This document shows, one piece after another, positions 1 to 10,814 of a DNA stretch of 64,000 nucleotides. The DNA comes from Paguma larvata (Eukaryota > Chordata > Mammalia > Carnivora > Viverridae): positions 51,585,087-51,649,086 of the forward strand of contig CM057833.1 of assembly GCA_030068075.1 (NCBI GenBank), given 5' to 3'. Position 1 is the first letter of the stretch. Each line of letters starts with the position of its first letter. Under the pieces are notes generated by a model, which was not told the origin of the DNA, searched no databases, and was given only the letters and a program-made list of their open reading frames with translations. The position numbers were made by a program, and so were the translations under genes.

Positions 1-1125
1 GACCAGCCGCTCTGTCCCATCGCGCGCTCATGTGTTCCTGCCATCCGTGATTTTGATTTGCATCTTCCTGGTGATTAGCGCTGTTGAACATCTTGTTATG
101 TACCTAGTGGCTTTCTCCATGTCGTCTATTCATATCCTCTGTCCATTTTACAATAGCAGTTTGGTTTTTTTGTTTTGTTTTGTTTTGTTTGCTATTGAGT
201 TGTATGAGTACTTTATATATTTTGGACATTAAACCATTACCAGATATATGATTTGCAAATATTTTCTCCTTGAGTAGGTTTTTCATTTTGTTGATGGTTT
301 TCTGTGCTGGGCCGAAGCTTTTTAGTTTCTTGAGCTCCCATTTCTTTGTTCTTACTTTTGTTTCCTTTACTTTTGGTGTGAAACCCCAAAAATCATCATC
401 AAGACTGATACCAAGGAGCTTAGCACCCATGTTTTCTTCTAGGAGTTTCATGATCTCAGGTTTGCTGAAAAATCTGCTTATAGACTTGTGGGGAGCCCTT
501 TGTGTAACAACTTGCTTTTCTCTCGCTGCTTTTAAGCATCTCTCCTGGTCTTTAACGTCCAGTCACTTAGTGATAGATGTCTCAGTGGAGGCCTCTTTTA
601 CTTCATCTTGTTTGTACTCTTTGGGTGTTACGGATCTCAATGTCTCTTTCCTCAGGGTAGGGAAGTTTTCATCCATTAATTCTTCGAAAAAGTTTTCTGC
701 CCCTTTTGCTCTCTCCTTTTGTTCTGAGACCTGTATAATGTGTATACTGATTTGTTTGATGGTGATCCGTAAGTCCCTTAAGCTAGCTTCATTGCTTTTT
801 TTTTTTTCCCAACTCTGATTGAATTAATCCCACTGACCTGGCTTTGAGTTCATTAATGCTTTTTTACTGGGTGATCTAGTCTGCTATTGAAACTTTTTAT
901 TGAATTTTTTTCAGTTGTATTCTTCAGGTCTGAATTTTCTGTTTGTACTTTTACAATATTTCTTTCTCTGTTGAAATTCTCACTTTGTTCATGTGTTAAT
1001 TTTGACTGTTATTTTGAACTCCTTCCGGGTAAATCACATATCTCTGTTTAATTACTTTCTGTTTCTGGATCTTCACCTTGATCTGTTGTTTGGAACACGT
1101 TTTTCTGTTTCTTAATTTTCCTTGA

Positions 1126-1171
<46 letters not shown>

Positions 1172-1735
1172 CTGCACATTAGATAAAACAGCCACCTCTC
1201 CCAGTCTTGACAGAATGGTCTTGTGTAGGGGATGAACCTGTCCTTAGCTCTTAGTTGTCCCTCAAACTTTTGTGATTGACTAAGCATCCTTGTTTGTTCT
1301 TATGACTCTCTAGTCGAGGCTGTGCTAAGACTTGTCAGTATCCCAAAAGGATGAATTTCAGTTAGCACCTACATGCAGGCTAATTAGAACCTGGACATTC
1401 AGGCAGCAGCTAGGAAAGTGTGTAGTTAAACTTCTTCCAGGGAGAAATATAAACATTTTTTCTTGATTTTGTTTTGTTTTTTGTCTCTTCCCTCTGTGCT
1501 GGGCCAAGGTGTATAGTCATAGGTGGGGTGTAAGGATATTCCTGCATCCATTAAGAATTTGTTTTCTGTTTACTACGGTGCTGTGGGACTCATGCATACG
1601 TGTCTGGTTGGTATCAGAATCAGGCAATCCAGGGACCATCCCTTGGGTGGCAGCCAGAAAAGCTGGGGCCCACACATGTGAAAACTCCTTCTAGGGAAAT
1701 AGTAGTGACTTGGAATGGGCCGGAAGGAGAAGGTG
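1..1735 (-). mobile_element. Rearranged old L1 LINE copy
   Basis: The plus strand reads as the complement of L1. Positions 1 to about 480 match the 3' part of ORF2, including the stretch that on the plus strand reads as a T-rich 'gttgatggttttctgtgctg' type segment. From about 480 to 1735 it resembles the upstream ORF1/5' region. The middle of the element is therefore missing: either an internal deletion or two neighbouring fragments. The frames are riddled with stops, so the copy is dead. The outer edges are approximate. Confidence 0.65.
1129..1168. repeat. (TC)n simple repeat
   Basis: An uninterrupted run of about 20 TC units inside the L1-derived region. Similar short TC/GA runs occur near 6958-6974 and inside several SINEs. 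Confidence 0.95.
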
Positions 1736-1967
1736 GGTTTGGTTTTTGTTTTGTTGATGGTTTCCTTCACTGTGGAAAAAGGTGTTTAGTTTGATATAAT
1801 CCCAGTTGTGCTTTTTGTTTGTCTTGGGGGTTTTTGCTTTATTTTCCTTGGAAGAGACATATCCAGAAAAATATTGCTAAGTTTGATGTCCAAGAGATTA
1901 CTGCCTATGCTTCCTTTTAGGAGTTTTATGGTTTCAGGTCTCATGTTTAGGTCTTTAATCTATTTTG

Positions 1968-2178
1968 TTTTAAGTTTTTTAATTTATTTGTTTTGAAAGA
2001 GAACGAGAGAGTGTGCATGGGAGGGGCAGAGAGAGAGGGAGAGCGAGAGAATCCGAAGCAGGCTCCACACTGTCAGTGCAAGGAATCTGATGTGGGGCTC
2101 AAACTTATCCCATGAGATCATGACCTGAGTCAAAATCAAGAGCTGGACACCAAACCAGCTGAGCCACCGAGGCTCCCC
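1968..2178 (-). mobile_element. Carnivore tRNA-derived SINE
   Basis: A T-rich tail begins the copy, followed by a GA-rich segment, and it ends in GAGCCACCGAGGCTCCCC, the reverse complement of the SINE head. Flanking copies of (C)TTTAATC.ATTTTG at about 1952 and after 2178 look like a target-site duplication. Confidence 0.9.
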
Positions 2179-2953
2179 TTTAATCCATTTTGAATTTATT
2201 CCATGTATTGTGTAAGAAGGTGATCCAGTTTCATTGCTTTGCATGTGAGTTGTACAGTCTTCTCAGCACCATTTATTGGAGAGACTATCTTTGCTTGATT
2301 GTATGTTTCTGCCTTCTTTGTTGTAGTTCAATTGACCATATAAACATGGGTTTATTTCTGGGCTCTCAATTCTATTCCCTTGATCTATGTATCTATTTTT
2401 GTGCTGCTCTTTTGATTATTACAGGCTTGTAATATAATTTGAAATCTGGGATTTTGATCCCTCCAGCTTTGTTCTTCTTTCTCAAGGTTGTTCTGGCTTT
2501 TGGGGGGTCTTTTGTGGTTCTGTACAATTTTTTTTCTCTAGTCCTGTGAAAAATACTGTTGGTATTTTGATAGATTGCTTTGGTAGTATGGACATTTTAA
2601 CAGTATTCTTCCAATCCATGAGCATGATATATCTTTCCATGTATTTCTGTCATCAGTGTCTTAGGTTTTCAGAAGATAGGTCTTTCACCTCCTTGATTAA
2701 ATTTAATTCCTAGGTATTTGATTCTTTTTGATGCAATTGTAAATGGGAATTTTCTTCATTTCCCTTTCTTGCTGTTTCATTATTATAGAAATGCAACATA
2801 TTTCTATATATCGATTTTGTATTGTACAACCTTCCTGAATTCATTTATTACTTCTAACAGATTTTTGTGGAGTCTTTAGAGTTTTCTACATAAAGTATCC
2901 TGTTATCTGCAAATAGTGACATTTTAACTTCTTCCTTATTGTTTTGGATGCCT

Positions 2954-3538
2954 TTAATTTCTTTTTATTGTCTGATTGCTATGGCTAGGACTTCCAATAG
3001 TACACTGAATAAAGGTGACAAGAGTGGACATCCTTGTCTTGTTTCTGATCTTAGAAGAAAAGTTCTGTTTTTCACCATTTAGTATGAAGTTCGTTGTGGG
3101 TTTGTCATATATGGCCTTTATTACGTTATGTTCCCTCTCACCCCCTCTGTTGAGTCTTTTCATCAATTCATCTTGAATTTTGTCAAATGCTTTTTCTGCA
3201 TCTATTGAGATACTCATATGATTTTTATCCTTCCCTTTGTAAATGTGGTGTATCATGTTGACTAATTTATACATATTAAACCATCCTTGCATTCCTGGAA
3301 TAAATCCCACTTGATTGTGGTGTATTGTCCTTTTAATGTATTTTTGAATTTGTTTTGCTAATATTTTGCTGAGGATTTTTGCAACTATGTTCATGAAGGA
3401 TATTGGCCCGTAATTTTGGTTTTCGGTAGTATCTTTGTATACTTTTGCTATCATGTTAATGCTGGCTGTATAGAATGAATTTGGAAGCATTCTTTCCCAT
3501 TCTACTTTTTGGCATAGTTTGAGAATAGGTGTTAACAC
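2954..3538 (-). pseudogene. L1 ORF2 reverse transcriptase fragment
   Basis: A 194-codon open stretch reads as part of the L1 ORF2 reverse transcriptase domain. It contains recognisable segments such as [20 protein letters not shown] and [12 protein letters not shown], the latter being the region of the first catalytic Asp. The family protein copies L1 RNA into DNA at the target site. Here only a fragment is left: the start is internal to ORF2, the frame breaks on both sides, and no YADD-type second catalytic motif is seen in this frame. It is a decayed remnant, not a functional gene. Confidence 0.85.
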
Positions 3539-3944
3539 TGCTTTAAATGTTGGGTAGAATTCACCTGTAAGACGTCTGCTCTTACACTTGTTTGTTGGGA
3601 ATCTTGATTATCGATTCAATTTTGTTACTAGTAATTGGTCTGTTCAGATTTTCTATTTCTTTCTCATACAGTCTTGGAAGATTATATGGTTTCAAAGAAT
3701 TTATCTATTTCTTCTCTTTCATTTTCAATTGATTAGTTGGCTAATGGTTTATCAATTTTGCCTATCTTTTCAGAGAACAAGTTTAGTCTCACTGATTTTT
3801 TCTGTTGTTTTTCAAGTACCTATTTCATTTCTTTCCATTCTGATCTTTATTATTTCTTTCCTTCTATTAACTTTGGGGTTTGTTCTTATTCTAGTTCCTT
3901 TAAGCATAAGGTTAGATTGTTGATTTGAGGGGTTTTTTGTTGTT

Positions 3945-4092
3945 GTTGTTGTTTTTATTCTTAAGTTAGCTAATAGTGTACCTTGACTTCAGGAGTAGAT
4001 TCCAGTGCTTCATCATTTACATACAACAGCCAGTGCTCATCCCAACAAGCCCCCTCCTTAGTGCCCACCACCCATTTTTCCCCATACTGCTG
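3945..4092 (-). mobile_element. L1 3' end fragment (carnivore type)
   Basis: A (TTG)n/T-rich start is followed by a segment like AAGTTAGCTAATAGTG..CAGGAGTAGA and ATACAACAGCCAGTGCTCAT. This resembles the carnivore L1 3' end also seen at 63722-63920. It interrupts the longer L1 copy, so it is a later insertion. Confidence 0.7.
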
Positions 4093-4335
4093 TGAACTTC
4101 CTTCTTAGAACTGCTTTAGCTGCATCCTAAAGATTTCGAACTGTAGTGTCTCCATTTTCATTTGTGCCTAGTTTTTTTTGGTATCCTCTTTGATTTCTTC
4201 ATTGACTTACTGGTTGTTTAGTAACATGTTTTTTAGTTCACATGTTTTTCTTCCAGTTTTTTTCTTCTAATTTCTAGTTTTATACTGTACTGATCAGGAA
4301 AGATACTTGATATATCTTTTGTTGTTGTTGTTGTT

Positions 4336-4442
4336 TTTAAGTTTCATTTATTTAAGTAATCTCTACACCCTATGTGGGGCTCAAACTCACAACCAGCAGA
4401 TACGAGTTGCATGCTCTTCCAGCTGAGCCAGCTAGATGCCCC
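4336..4442 (-). mobile_element. Short carnivore SINE
   Basis: A truncated tRNA-derived SINE with the TTAAGTAATCTCTACACCC body and a GAGCCAGCTAGATGCCCC end (head on the right). It is shorter than and different from the other copies, suggesting an older SINE subfamily. Confidence 0.8.
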
Positions 4443-4444
4443 TT

Positions 4445-4764
4445 ATATAGGTCTTCTTAAATTTGTTGAGACTTGCTTTGTGGCCTATTGTAAAATCTGT
4501 CTTGGAGAATGTTCCAGGCACCCTTGAATAGAATGTGTATTCTGCTCTTTTGGAGTGGAATGTTTTGTATATATCTCTTAGGTCCATCTGGTGTAAAATT
4601 TTATTCAAAGCCACTGTTTCCTTACTCATTTTTCTGTCTGGATGACCTATCCATTGATGTAAGTAGTGTTTTAACACCCCCACTCTTCTTGTATTACTGT
4701 CCGTTTCTCCCTTTATGTCTGTTAATATTTGCTTTATATATTTAGGTGTTCCTGAGTTGGGCAC
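4445..4764 (-). pseudogene. L1 ORF2 endonuclease fragment
   Basis: This open stretch reads like the C-terminal half of the L1 ORF2 endonuclease domain, with segments resembling TDIKGETDSNT, ALNKILHQMDLRDIYKTFH and FTIGHKASLNKFKK. The active protein nicks target DNA for L1 insertion. The expected GDFN-type catalytic segment is degraded (it reads VGVLKH here), and the frame continues directly into the SINE at its 3' end. This is a remnant only. Confidence 0.8.
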
Positions 4765-4859
4765 ATAAATATCTACAATTGTTATCCCTTTATCAATATG
4801 TAATGACCTTTTTTTTTTTCCTCTTGTGACCGTCTTTGTTTTAAAGTATATTTTATCTG

Positions 4860-5112
4860 AGGGTGCCTGGGTGGCTTAGTTGATTTAACCATCTTACTTC
4901 AGCTCAGATCATGATCTCACAGTTCATGAGTTCAAGTTCCACATGGGGTGAGCTCCTGCCCTGCTTCAGGTGAGCATGAGCCCTGCTTCGGTTGACCCCT
5001 GCGTCTGTCTTTTTCTCCCTCTTGCACTCTCTCTGTCCCTCGTGGGATTCTTTCTCTGTCAGTCTCTGCCCTTTGCTCACTGTGTCCTTCCTCACCCCTC
5101 AAAAAATATATA
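4860..5112 (+). mobile_element. Carnivore tRNA-derived SINE
   Basis: The head GGGTGCCTGGGTGGCTTAG starts near 4861, followed by a CT-rich segment and an AT-rich tail. A flanking duplication resembling AAAGTATATTTTATCTGAG occurs before the head and after the tail. Confidence 0.9.
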
Positions 5113-5345
5113 AAGTCTATTTTAGCTGAGTATTGATACCCCAGCTGTGTGTTTGGTTTTTGTTTGTTGGCTGGCTTCCATTTACATGGACTGACTTCTT
5201 TCTCTCTCTTCATTTTAGTCTGTATATGTCTTTAGATCTAAAGTGAGTCTTTTGTAGGCAGCATATAGATGGGTCTTGTTCTTTTCATCCATTCTGTGTC
5301 TTTTGATTGGAGCATTTAGTCCATTTACATTTAAAGTATGAATAA

Positions 5346-5521
5346 GGGGACCTGGGTGGCTCAGTTAAGCATCTGACTCTTGGATTTCAGCTCAGGTCAT
5401 GATCTCAGGGTTCATGGAACTGAGCTCCACCATCGGGCTCTGCACTGATAGCACAGAGCCTGCTTGGGAGTCTCGCTCTCTGCCCCTCCCCTGCTCGCTT
5501 TTTCAAAATAAATAAATAAAA
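5346..5521 (+). mobile_element. Carnivore tRNA-derived SINE
   Basis: The head GGGGACCTGGGTGGCTCAG is followed by a body with GATCTCAGGGTTCATGGAAC, a CT-rich stretch and an AAATAAATAAATAAAA tail. The tail abuts the tail of the next, oppositely oriented SINE. Confidence 0.9.
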
Positions 5522-5738
5522 TTTTTTTAATGTTTGTTCTTTAGAGAGACATACACGTAGTGCGAGTGGGGGAGGTCTGAGAGAGAGGGAGATACAGAAT
5601 CCGAAGCAGGCTCCAAAGCAGGCTCCAGGCTCTGAGCTGTCTGCACACAGCCTGACGTGGGGCTCGAACCCACGAACAATGAGATCATGACCTGAACAGA
5701 AGTCAGATGCCCAACTGATTGAGCCACCCAGGTGCCCC
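5522..5738 (-). mobile_element. Carnivore tRNA-derived SINE
   Basis: A T-rich tail at the left and GAGCCACCCAGGTGCCCC at the right. It is tail to tail with the SINE at 5346-5521, giving an inverted pair with essentially no spacer. Confidence 0.92.
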
Positions 5739-6184
5739 ACAAAATAAACTTAAAGGTAGTTATTGATCGATATATATTCATTGTCATTTTGTTATTTTTT
5801 AGTTTTTTTAGTTTTCTGTTGCTTTTTTCTCTTACTCTCTCTTCCCTTCTGGTTCAATGGCTTTCTCTAGTGTTATGCTTAGATTCTTTTCTCTTTATTT
5901 TTGCCTGTTAGAGGTTTTTGGTTACCACTGGGCTCATATGTAACGTGTGCTGTGGATGCAGCAGTCTATATTGAGTTGATGGTCACTTACATTCAAACAC
6001 ATCATAAGAAAAGCATGATTTTACTCCTTCCTCCACATTTTATGTATTTGATATTGTATTCTAGATCTTTTTATTTTGTGTATCCTTTGAGTAATTTTTG
6101 TGTATATAATGGATTTTTACTACTTTTGTATTTTAATCTCATTACTAGCTTTGTAATTGATCTACTACCTTTACTATGTTTACT

Positions 6185-6378
6185 TTTTATTATTTTTTTC
6201 TTAATGTTTATTTTTGAGAGAGTAGGGGAGGGGTAGAGAGAGAGGAGGAGGTAGAGAATCTAAAGTAGGCTCTAGGCTCTGAGCTGTCAGCCCAATGCAG
6301 GGTTCAAACTCATGAGCAATGAGACCATGACTGGATCTGAAGTTGGACGCTTAACTGACTGAGCCCCTCAGGCGCCCC
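6185..6378 (-). mobile_element. Carnivore tRNA-derived SINE
   Basis: A T-rich tail, a GA-rich segment and the end CTGAGCCCCTCAGGCGCCCC (head on the right) identify a diverged SINE inside the long L1 copy. Confidence 0.88.
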
Positions 6379-7099
6379 TCTGTATGTTTTCTTGTAGTTA
6401 AAGAATTCCCTTTAACATTTCTTGTAAGGCCGAATGTAGTGTTCTTGGTTGTAGGTTTTACCCCTCAGCACTTTGCACAGATCCTGCCTCTTCCTCTGGA
6501 CTGTAAACTTTCTGCTGACCGATCAGACGACAGCCGTAATTATGGGGTTTCCCTTGTGTATGACTGTTTGCTTATCTCTTGTTTTTTAAGATTCTCTTCT
6601 TCATCTTTAATTCTTACCATTTTAATTATTATGAGTCCTGGTGTGGGCATCCTTGGGTTCATCTTATTTGGGGCTCTCTGTGCTTCCTGGACTGGAAGGT
6701 CTGTTTCCTTTCCCAAATTAGGGAAGTTTTCAGATGCTATTTCTTCAAATAAGTTCTGCCCCCCTTCTTTCTCCTTCTAGGACCTCTGTAATGCGAATTT
6801 TATGACACTGATGATGTTGCAGAGGTCTCTTAACCTGCCATTATTTGTCCTTTTTGCTATTCAGCTTCCCGTTACCCTGATGCATTCTTCTGCATCCCAC
6901 TAGTGTATTTCTCATCTCAGCTATTGTATTCTTCACCTCCAATTGGTTTTTACATTTTCTCTCTCTCTCTCTCTGTTGAAGTTCTGAGTTCATCCATTCT
7001 TCTGGTGAGTATATGACCATTACTTTGAACTCTTTATCAGGCATATTGCTGATCTCTGTTTTGGTTAGCTCTTTTTCTGTGATTTTTGTCTTCTTTCAT

Positions 7100-8380
7100 C
7101 CGGGACATATTCCTCTGTGAGTTCATCCAACTCTGTGTTTGTGTCTACATGTTAAGTAGGCCAGATACGTCTCCTGATCTTGAAAGTAGTAGGGTCCTGT
7201 TGTGAACTGTAGAGGAATCCCTAGTCACCAGAACCGAGTACTCCAGGACTGTCCCCTGTGTGAGCTACATGTGCCCTCCTATTGTCACTGAGCTGTGACC
7301 ACTGCAGGTGCACTGGCATGCAGGGCTTGTTTCCTGCGAGGCCTGGTTGCCGCTCCTGTGGGTGTCCCGGTGGGCAGGGTTTGCCTCCTGTGCAGCTGGC
7401 TCGGGGGCCTGGCCGTGAGCTCGCTGGTGGGCAGGGCTGGCACTCGGCCCAGCTGTGTTCGAGGTAATGAGCCGCCGTGACTGCTGCAGGTGTGCTGGTG
7501 GGGCAGGTCCACAGAGAAGTGACATGGTGGGTGGGGCAGGTAGTGCTAGCAGGGTAGATGAGGACTGCTAGAACGAACTCCTGAAAGCACCTGGCTCTCT
7601 AGGCTGGTGAAGGGCAACAAAAATGGCGCCCATCAGCACTTTGATTTCCAGAGATGGCCCCTGCAGATGCCTGGCTCACTGGCCCATGTCCTAAAATTAG
7701 TCACTAAGTCTCCAACTATAGGCCCAGATGCTCTTCAGATGGTGTGTTTTGTGCTGTACCTTGGGCTGTTTTTAGCTTATTAGCTCTTCGAGGGTGGAGA
7801 CTCCATTTCTTACAGCCCTCTGGCTCTCCTGGAGTTAAACCTTGCTGATTCTGAGAGCCAGACGTATGGATTCTCACCTTCACAGTGCAGGTCCTGAGGG
7901 TGCTTGGTGCGTGCCGATCCACCCCTTGCTCCTTTGTGCTTATGACGTCCCTACTGTTGGTGGGCACTCGTGCCAGGGCTTTGGTTCCAGACTGCATTTC
8001 CGCTCCTCCTCCCCTTTGCAGTGTGGCCCTTCTCTGTATGATTAGCTGGAGGATGTTCTGGCCGTCCTCAGAAGTCGTTGCGTAGATGTAGTTGTTGCCT
8101 CTGTGGGGCGAGGTGAGCTCGGGATCTTCCTATTGTGCTGTCTTCCTTCGAGCCCGGAAGCTGTTCTGAATTCCCTATGCATACCTGTGTTCCACCGGGG
8201 TCTGGAGCCATTGTGGTTTTCTGCCTACTAGTTTGTTGCCAGTTTTCGTATTACCAGACAGACCCATCATCTAATTCGATATGCGGTGCAGTTTCTTCCC
8301 GAGTTGCCTTTCCTGGAGGAATCCTGCCCTCTAGTGTTGGCATTCTGATGCAGTGTGCTTTCGCTAGGTAGGACCGGCAG
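7100..8380 (-). promoter_or_regulatory. L1 5' region, possible old promoter
   Basis: This GC-rich stretch without long ORFs lies upstream of the ORF1-like part of the long L1 copy, where the L1 5'UTR and internal promoter sit. In the L1 family this region can carry promoters in both directions; none is shown here. It lies about 260 bases before the RAVER2 terminal exon. Assignment rests on position and composition. Confidence 0.45.
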
Positions 8381-8641
8381 AAGCAACTGCAATTGCTTTG
8401 TTCTTTCCCCAAAACGTTGAAAGAGCACTCAGAGGGTGGTTTTTATTTTTATTCTTTTAAAGTTTCTCAAGCGATTTTGAATTAGAAATCTTAATCTGTG
8501 TAATTTTTTGATAGCTTTGCTATTTATCCTAGTCTGTTTTTACACCAAATCAGAAGTAGAATTGCTTTTCTTATAAACATCCTTAAGGAATAAGCCAATT
8601 TTTAATTTCGATATTAGCATTGATTGTGCTTTTTCTCTTAG

Positions 8642-8788
8642 GTATCATCTTTAAGAAATGAGAAGCGAGGCTCATCGTACCTCCTCTCTGCCCCAGAAGG
8701 CGCCTCCGTGGAGTTTGCCGACCAGCACTCCCAGGGCACAGGAGCATGTTACATGGAAACCTACTTAAAAAAGAAGCGTGTGTACTGA
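8642..8788 (+). CDS. RAVER2: RAVER2 terminal coding exon
   Basis: A pyrimidine-rich tract and TTTTTCTCTTAG acceptor at 8627-8641 precede a phase-0 open frame of 48 codons ending at TGA 8786-8788. The encoded tail contains GSSYLLSAPEG, a DQHSQGTG segment and the ending METYLKKKRVY. I recognise this as the C terminus of RAVER2, an RRM protein that binds PTB and takes part in RNA processing. The location supports this: RAVER2 is the known plus-strand neighbour that converges on the JAK1 3' end. All earlier RAVER2 exons, including the RRMs, lie left of the window. The main uncertainty is that the name rests on a short C-terminal match plus synteny. Confidence 0.8.
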   Translation, partial: VSSLRNEKRGSSYLLSAPEGASVEFADQHSQGTGACYMETYLKKKRVY

Positions 8789-9130
8789 GTTAAGTTCTCT
8801 CCTTAGAGCCTCCTAAGGTGTTCTGCAGTGTCTCTGCTGTTCATCGCTGCCTTAACTACATTCAGACTAGCCATATCCTTTAAATACGGGTTTCTAATTT
8901 CCCAGAAGGAACTGTATAGTGCAGCAAGCAGAATTGCCAAATAAAAAAAAATAAGTAGCAATAAGACAAGACAATTGAGGACATGTTCCATTAGAATTAG
9001 ATGCATCTTAATGTGATATTAACTTACAGTCCCTTGGAGAATTTAACCATGTTCCTTGTTTAGGACTGGGAATAATTTTGACACCATATATAAAAGTGTG
9101 AAGCAATAAATGGGAAAAAAGTCTTGTTTC
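8789..9130 (+). other. RAVER2: RAVER2 3'UTR (short form)
   Basis: Sequence after the RAVER2 stop up to a probable cleavage site just after the AATAAA at 9105-9110, which is followed by an A run and a GTCTTGTTT U/GU-rich stretch. A longer 3'UTR is possible, for example ending after the ATTAAA at 10695-10700. Confidence 0.6.
9105..9110 (+). terminator. RAVER2: Poly(A) signal AATAAA, RAVER2
   Basis: A canonical AATAAA about 320 bases after the RAVER2 stop codon, with a T-rich downstream element starting at about 9121. Confidence 0.6.
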
Positions 9131-9443
9131 CTGAGCCTTAGAAGAGTGAGTTTCTTATATGCCAGTGTGCATTTCAACTGACCTTCCCTAGAAATGACTC
9201 ATTTATAGGTTTTTTAGGACTTTCTCCTAGAACCAGAAGAGTGCGAGCACAGAATGCAGTGGTGGTAAGGTGATCAAGATGCTCTGCGTGCACCCTGGGT
9301 AACTACCCGCACGCCAGCCCAACACCCAGGGCGACAGGGATGTCCAGGTTACACACGACGACAGATGCTTTAGTTTTACGTACCATTTATACCTTTTGTG
9401 AAAAACAAGGTATTTTTTAAAAATAGCTTTGGTGAGGTAATCT

Positions 9444-9719
9444 CAAGGGTTGGCAGACTACACCTAGGGTCAAGTTCAGTCATCCCTGTTTTTATATTGT
9501 CTGCAAGAATGATGTTTATATTTTTAAGTAGAAAAGATTTGAATTCTATGAAATTCGAATTTCAGTGTCTATATAAAATTTTATTGGAACACAAACCTCA
9601 TTTCCATACTGTCTGTGGTTACTTTCGTGGCAGTGCTGAGTAGCCGTGACAGAGATCCTGTGGTCTGCAAGCCTAAAATATTGTCTGGCCCTTTTATGGG
9701 GAAAGTGTGCTGACCCCTG
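9444..9719. mobile_element. hAT-type DNA transposon relic
   Basis: The left end CAAGGGTTGGCAGACT and the right end AGTGTGCTGACCCCTG are imperfect inverted repeats. The interior has the TTTTATTGGAACACA and CTAAAATATTGTCTGGCCC segments of a widespread mammalian non-autonomous hAT family. I do not name the exact family. It lies between the RAVER2 stop and the JAK1 3' end. Confidence 0.65.
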
Positions 9720-10814
9720 ATCTAATAGCACGAATTCCTTTAACTTTTGCACCAGACTTGTAAGCACCAAGCAATATAGATAGGTCTCTGCATCTGATTT
9801 CATGGCCTGAACTAGTGGCGATCTAATTACCAGAACGAGGTCTGTTTTGATCCTCCAAAGCCCTACTTCCACAATGTAAACAGTCAGTACTGCTCTTTCT
9901 GAAGGAGTACAATGGAGTAAGAGTGTAAGAAGTTTGAGCTAGCAAGTTATACCTCCCTTTCCGCCTTGCCTCTTACTCTTTTGTAGTGTTAGGCTGAAGA
10001 GTTATCAGCTATTTGATTCAATTTACTTCTGTAAGAATTGTGTTTATTGCATATAACTTTTGACATCACCATTTCCTGAAGACTTTAGTACTGAAAAACT
10101 CTTTGCCATCTAGAACTTTCCAAGTTTGTTCCTTGGTAGTAGACTGTAATTGAGGATGTGGAGTGTACTTAATGATCTGATTTCAAAAACTAGTCATTCG
10201 GTCGGGAGACGTGGTTTTGACTATAAGATACTGTATTTTAATTATGAAGTTTAAAATTGGTGCGTATATTGTATGACTTGTAAAAAGAAATTTACTTGCT
10301 CTATTTCATCTATTAACTTCTATTTGAAAATGACAGGTAGAAAATGTCTAAGTAACTGGTCAGGATTGGCATCACTCTGATTACTCAGCAGATGAGTAAC
10401 AGTTTCTCCACATTCTGTACTTCTCCTTCCCCCTGCATTTTCAGTGCTTAGGCACACCTTTCCTCTAGTACAAAGGTAAATCCCAGCTGCCAGATGAAAG
10501 CAGGACCAGGCTGAAGGCACTAAAAGAGATTTTGGATTAGAGCCCATGTGGGGCTGCCGTCTGGCCTGTCATCACTGGACCGAACAGATAAGTGGTGTGT
10601 GTTTGTAATAAGGACCATTACCCAACCCCCTGCAAAGTCTATACTGTTATTTTTCTATGTAAACAAATTGTCCAAATGCTTTGAAAGTGAAATATTAAAA
10701 GGCATGTGCATGTGAAGTCTCTAGTATATTTATTTGTATAAAGAGTAAACAAAGTGCATATAGAGTGGCCACAGGTTTGACACAGACAGACACCTTGGTG
10801 ATGTGCGGTTATTG
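9720..10814. other. Intergenic gap between convergent gene ends
   Basis: No coding potential is seen. This is either the spacer between the RAVER2 and JAK1 polyadenylation sites or shared 3'UTR if long forms are used. It contains ATTAAA on the plus strand at 10695-10700 and a second AATAAA on the minus strand (TTTATT at 10729-10734). Confidence 0.5.

Larger units (their letters stand above)
1736..8380 (-). mobile_element. Long L1 LINE copy, interrupted by SINEs
   Basis: This segment repeats the ORF2 3' motif seen at about 280-480, starting near 1750. It then runs backwards through reverse transcriptase (about 2950-3540), endonuclease (about 4445-4760), ORF1-like sequence (about 6400-7080) and a GC-rich 5' region (about 7100-8380). 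That order is what a near full-length L1 on the minus strand would give. Five SINEs and one L1 3' fragment have inserted into it. No long intact ORF remains, so it is not expected to be active. The 5' boundary near 8380 is uncertain. Confidence 0.7.

Noticed and set aside
1..8380. Possible active retrotransposon or coding genes in the left 8 kb
   Set aside because: L1 reading frames are broken in many places and interrupted by SINEs. The remaining open stretches are short decayed pieces.
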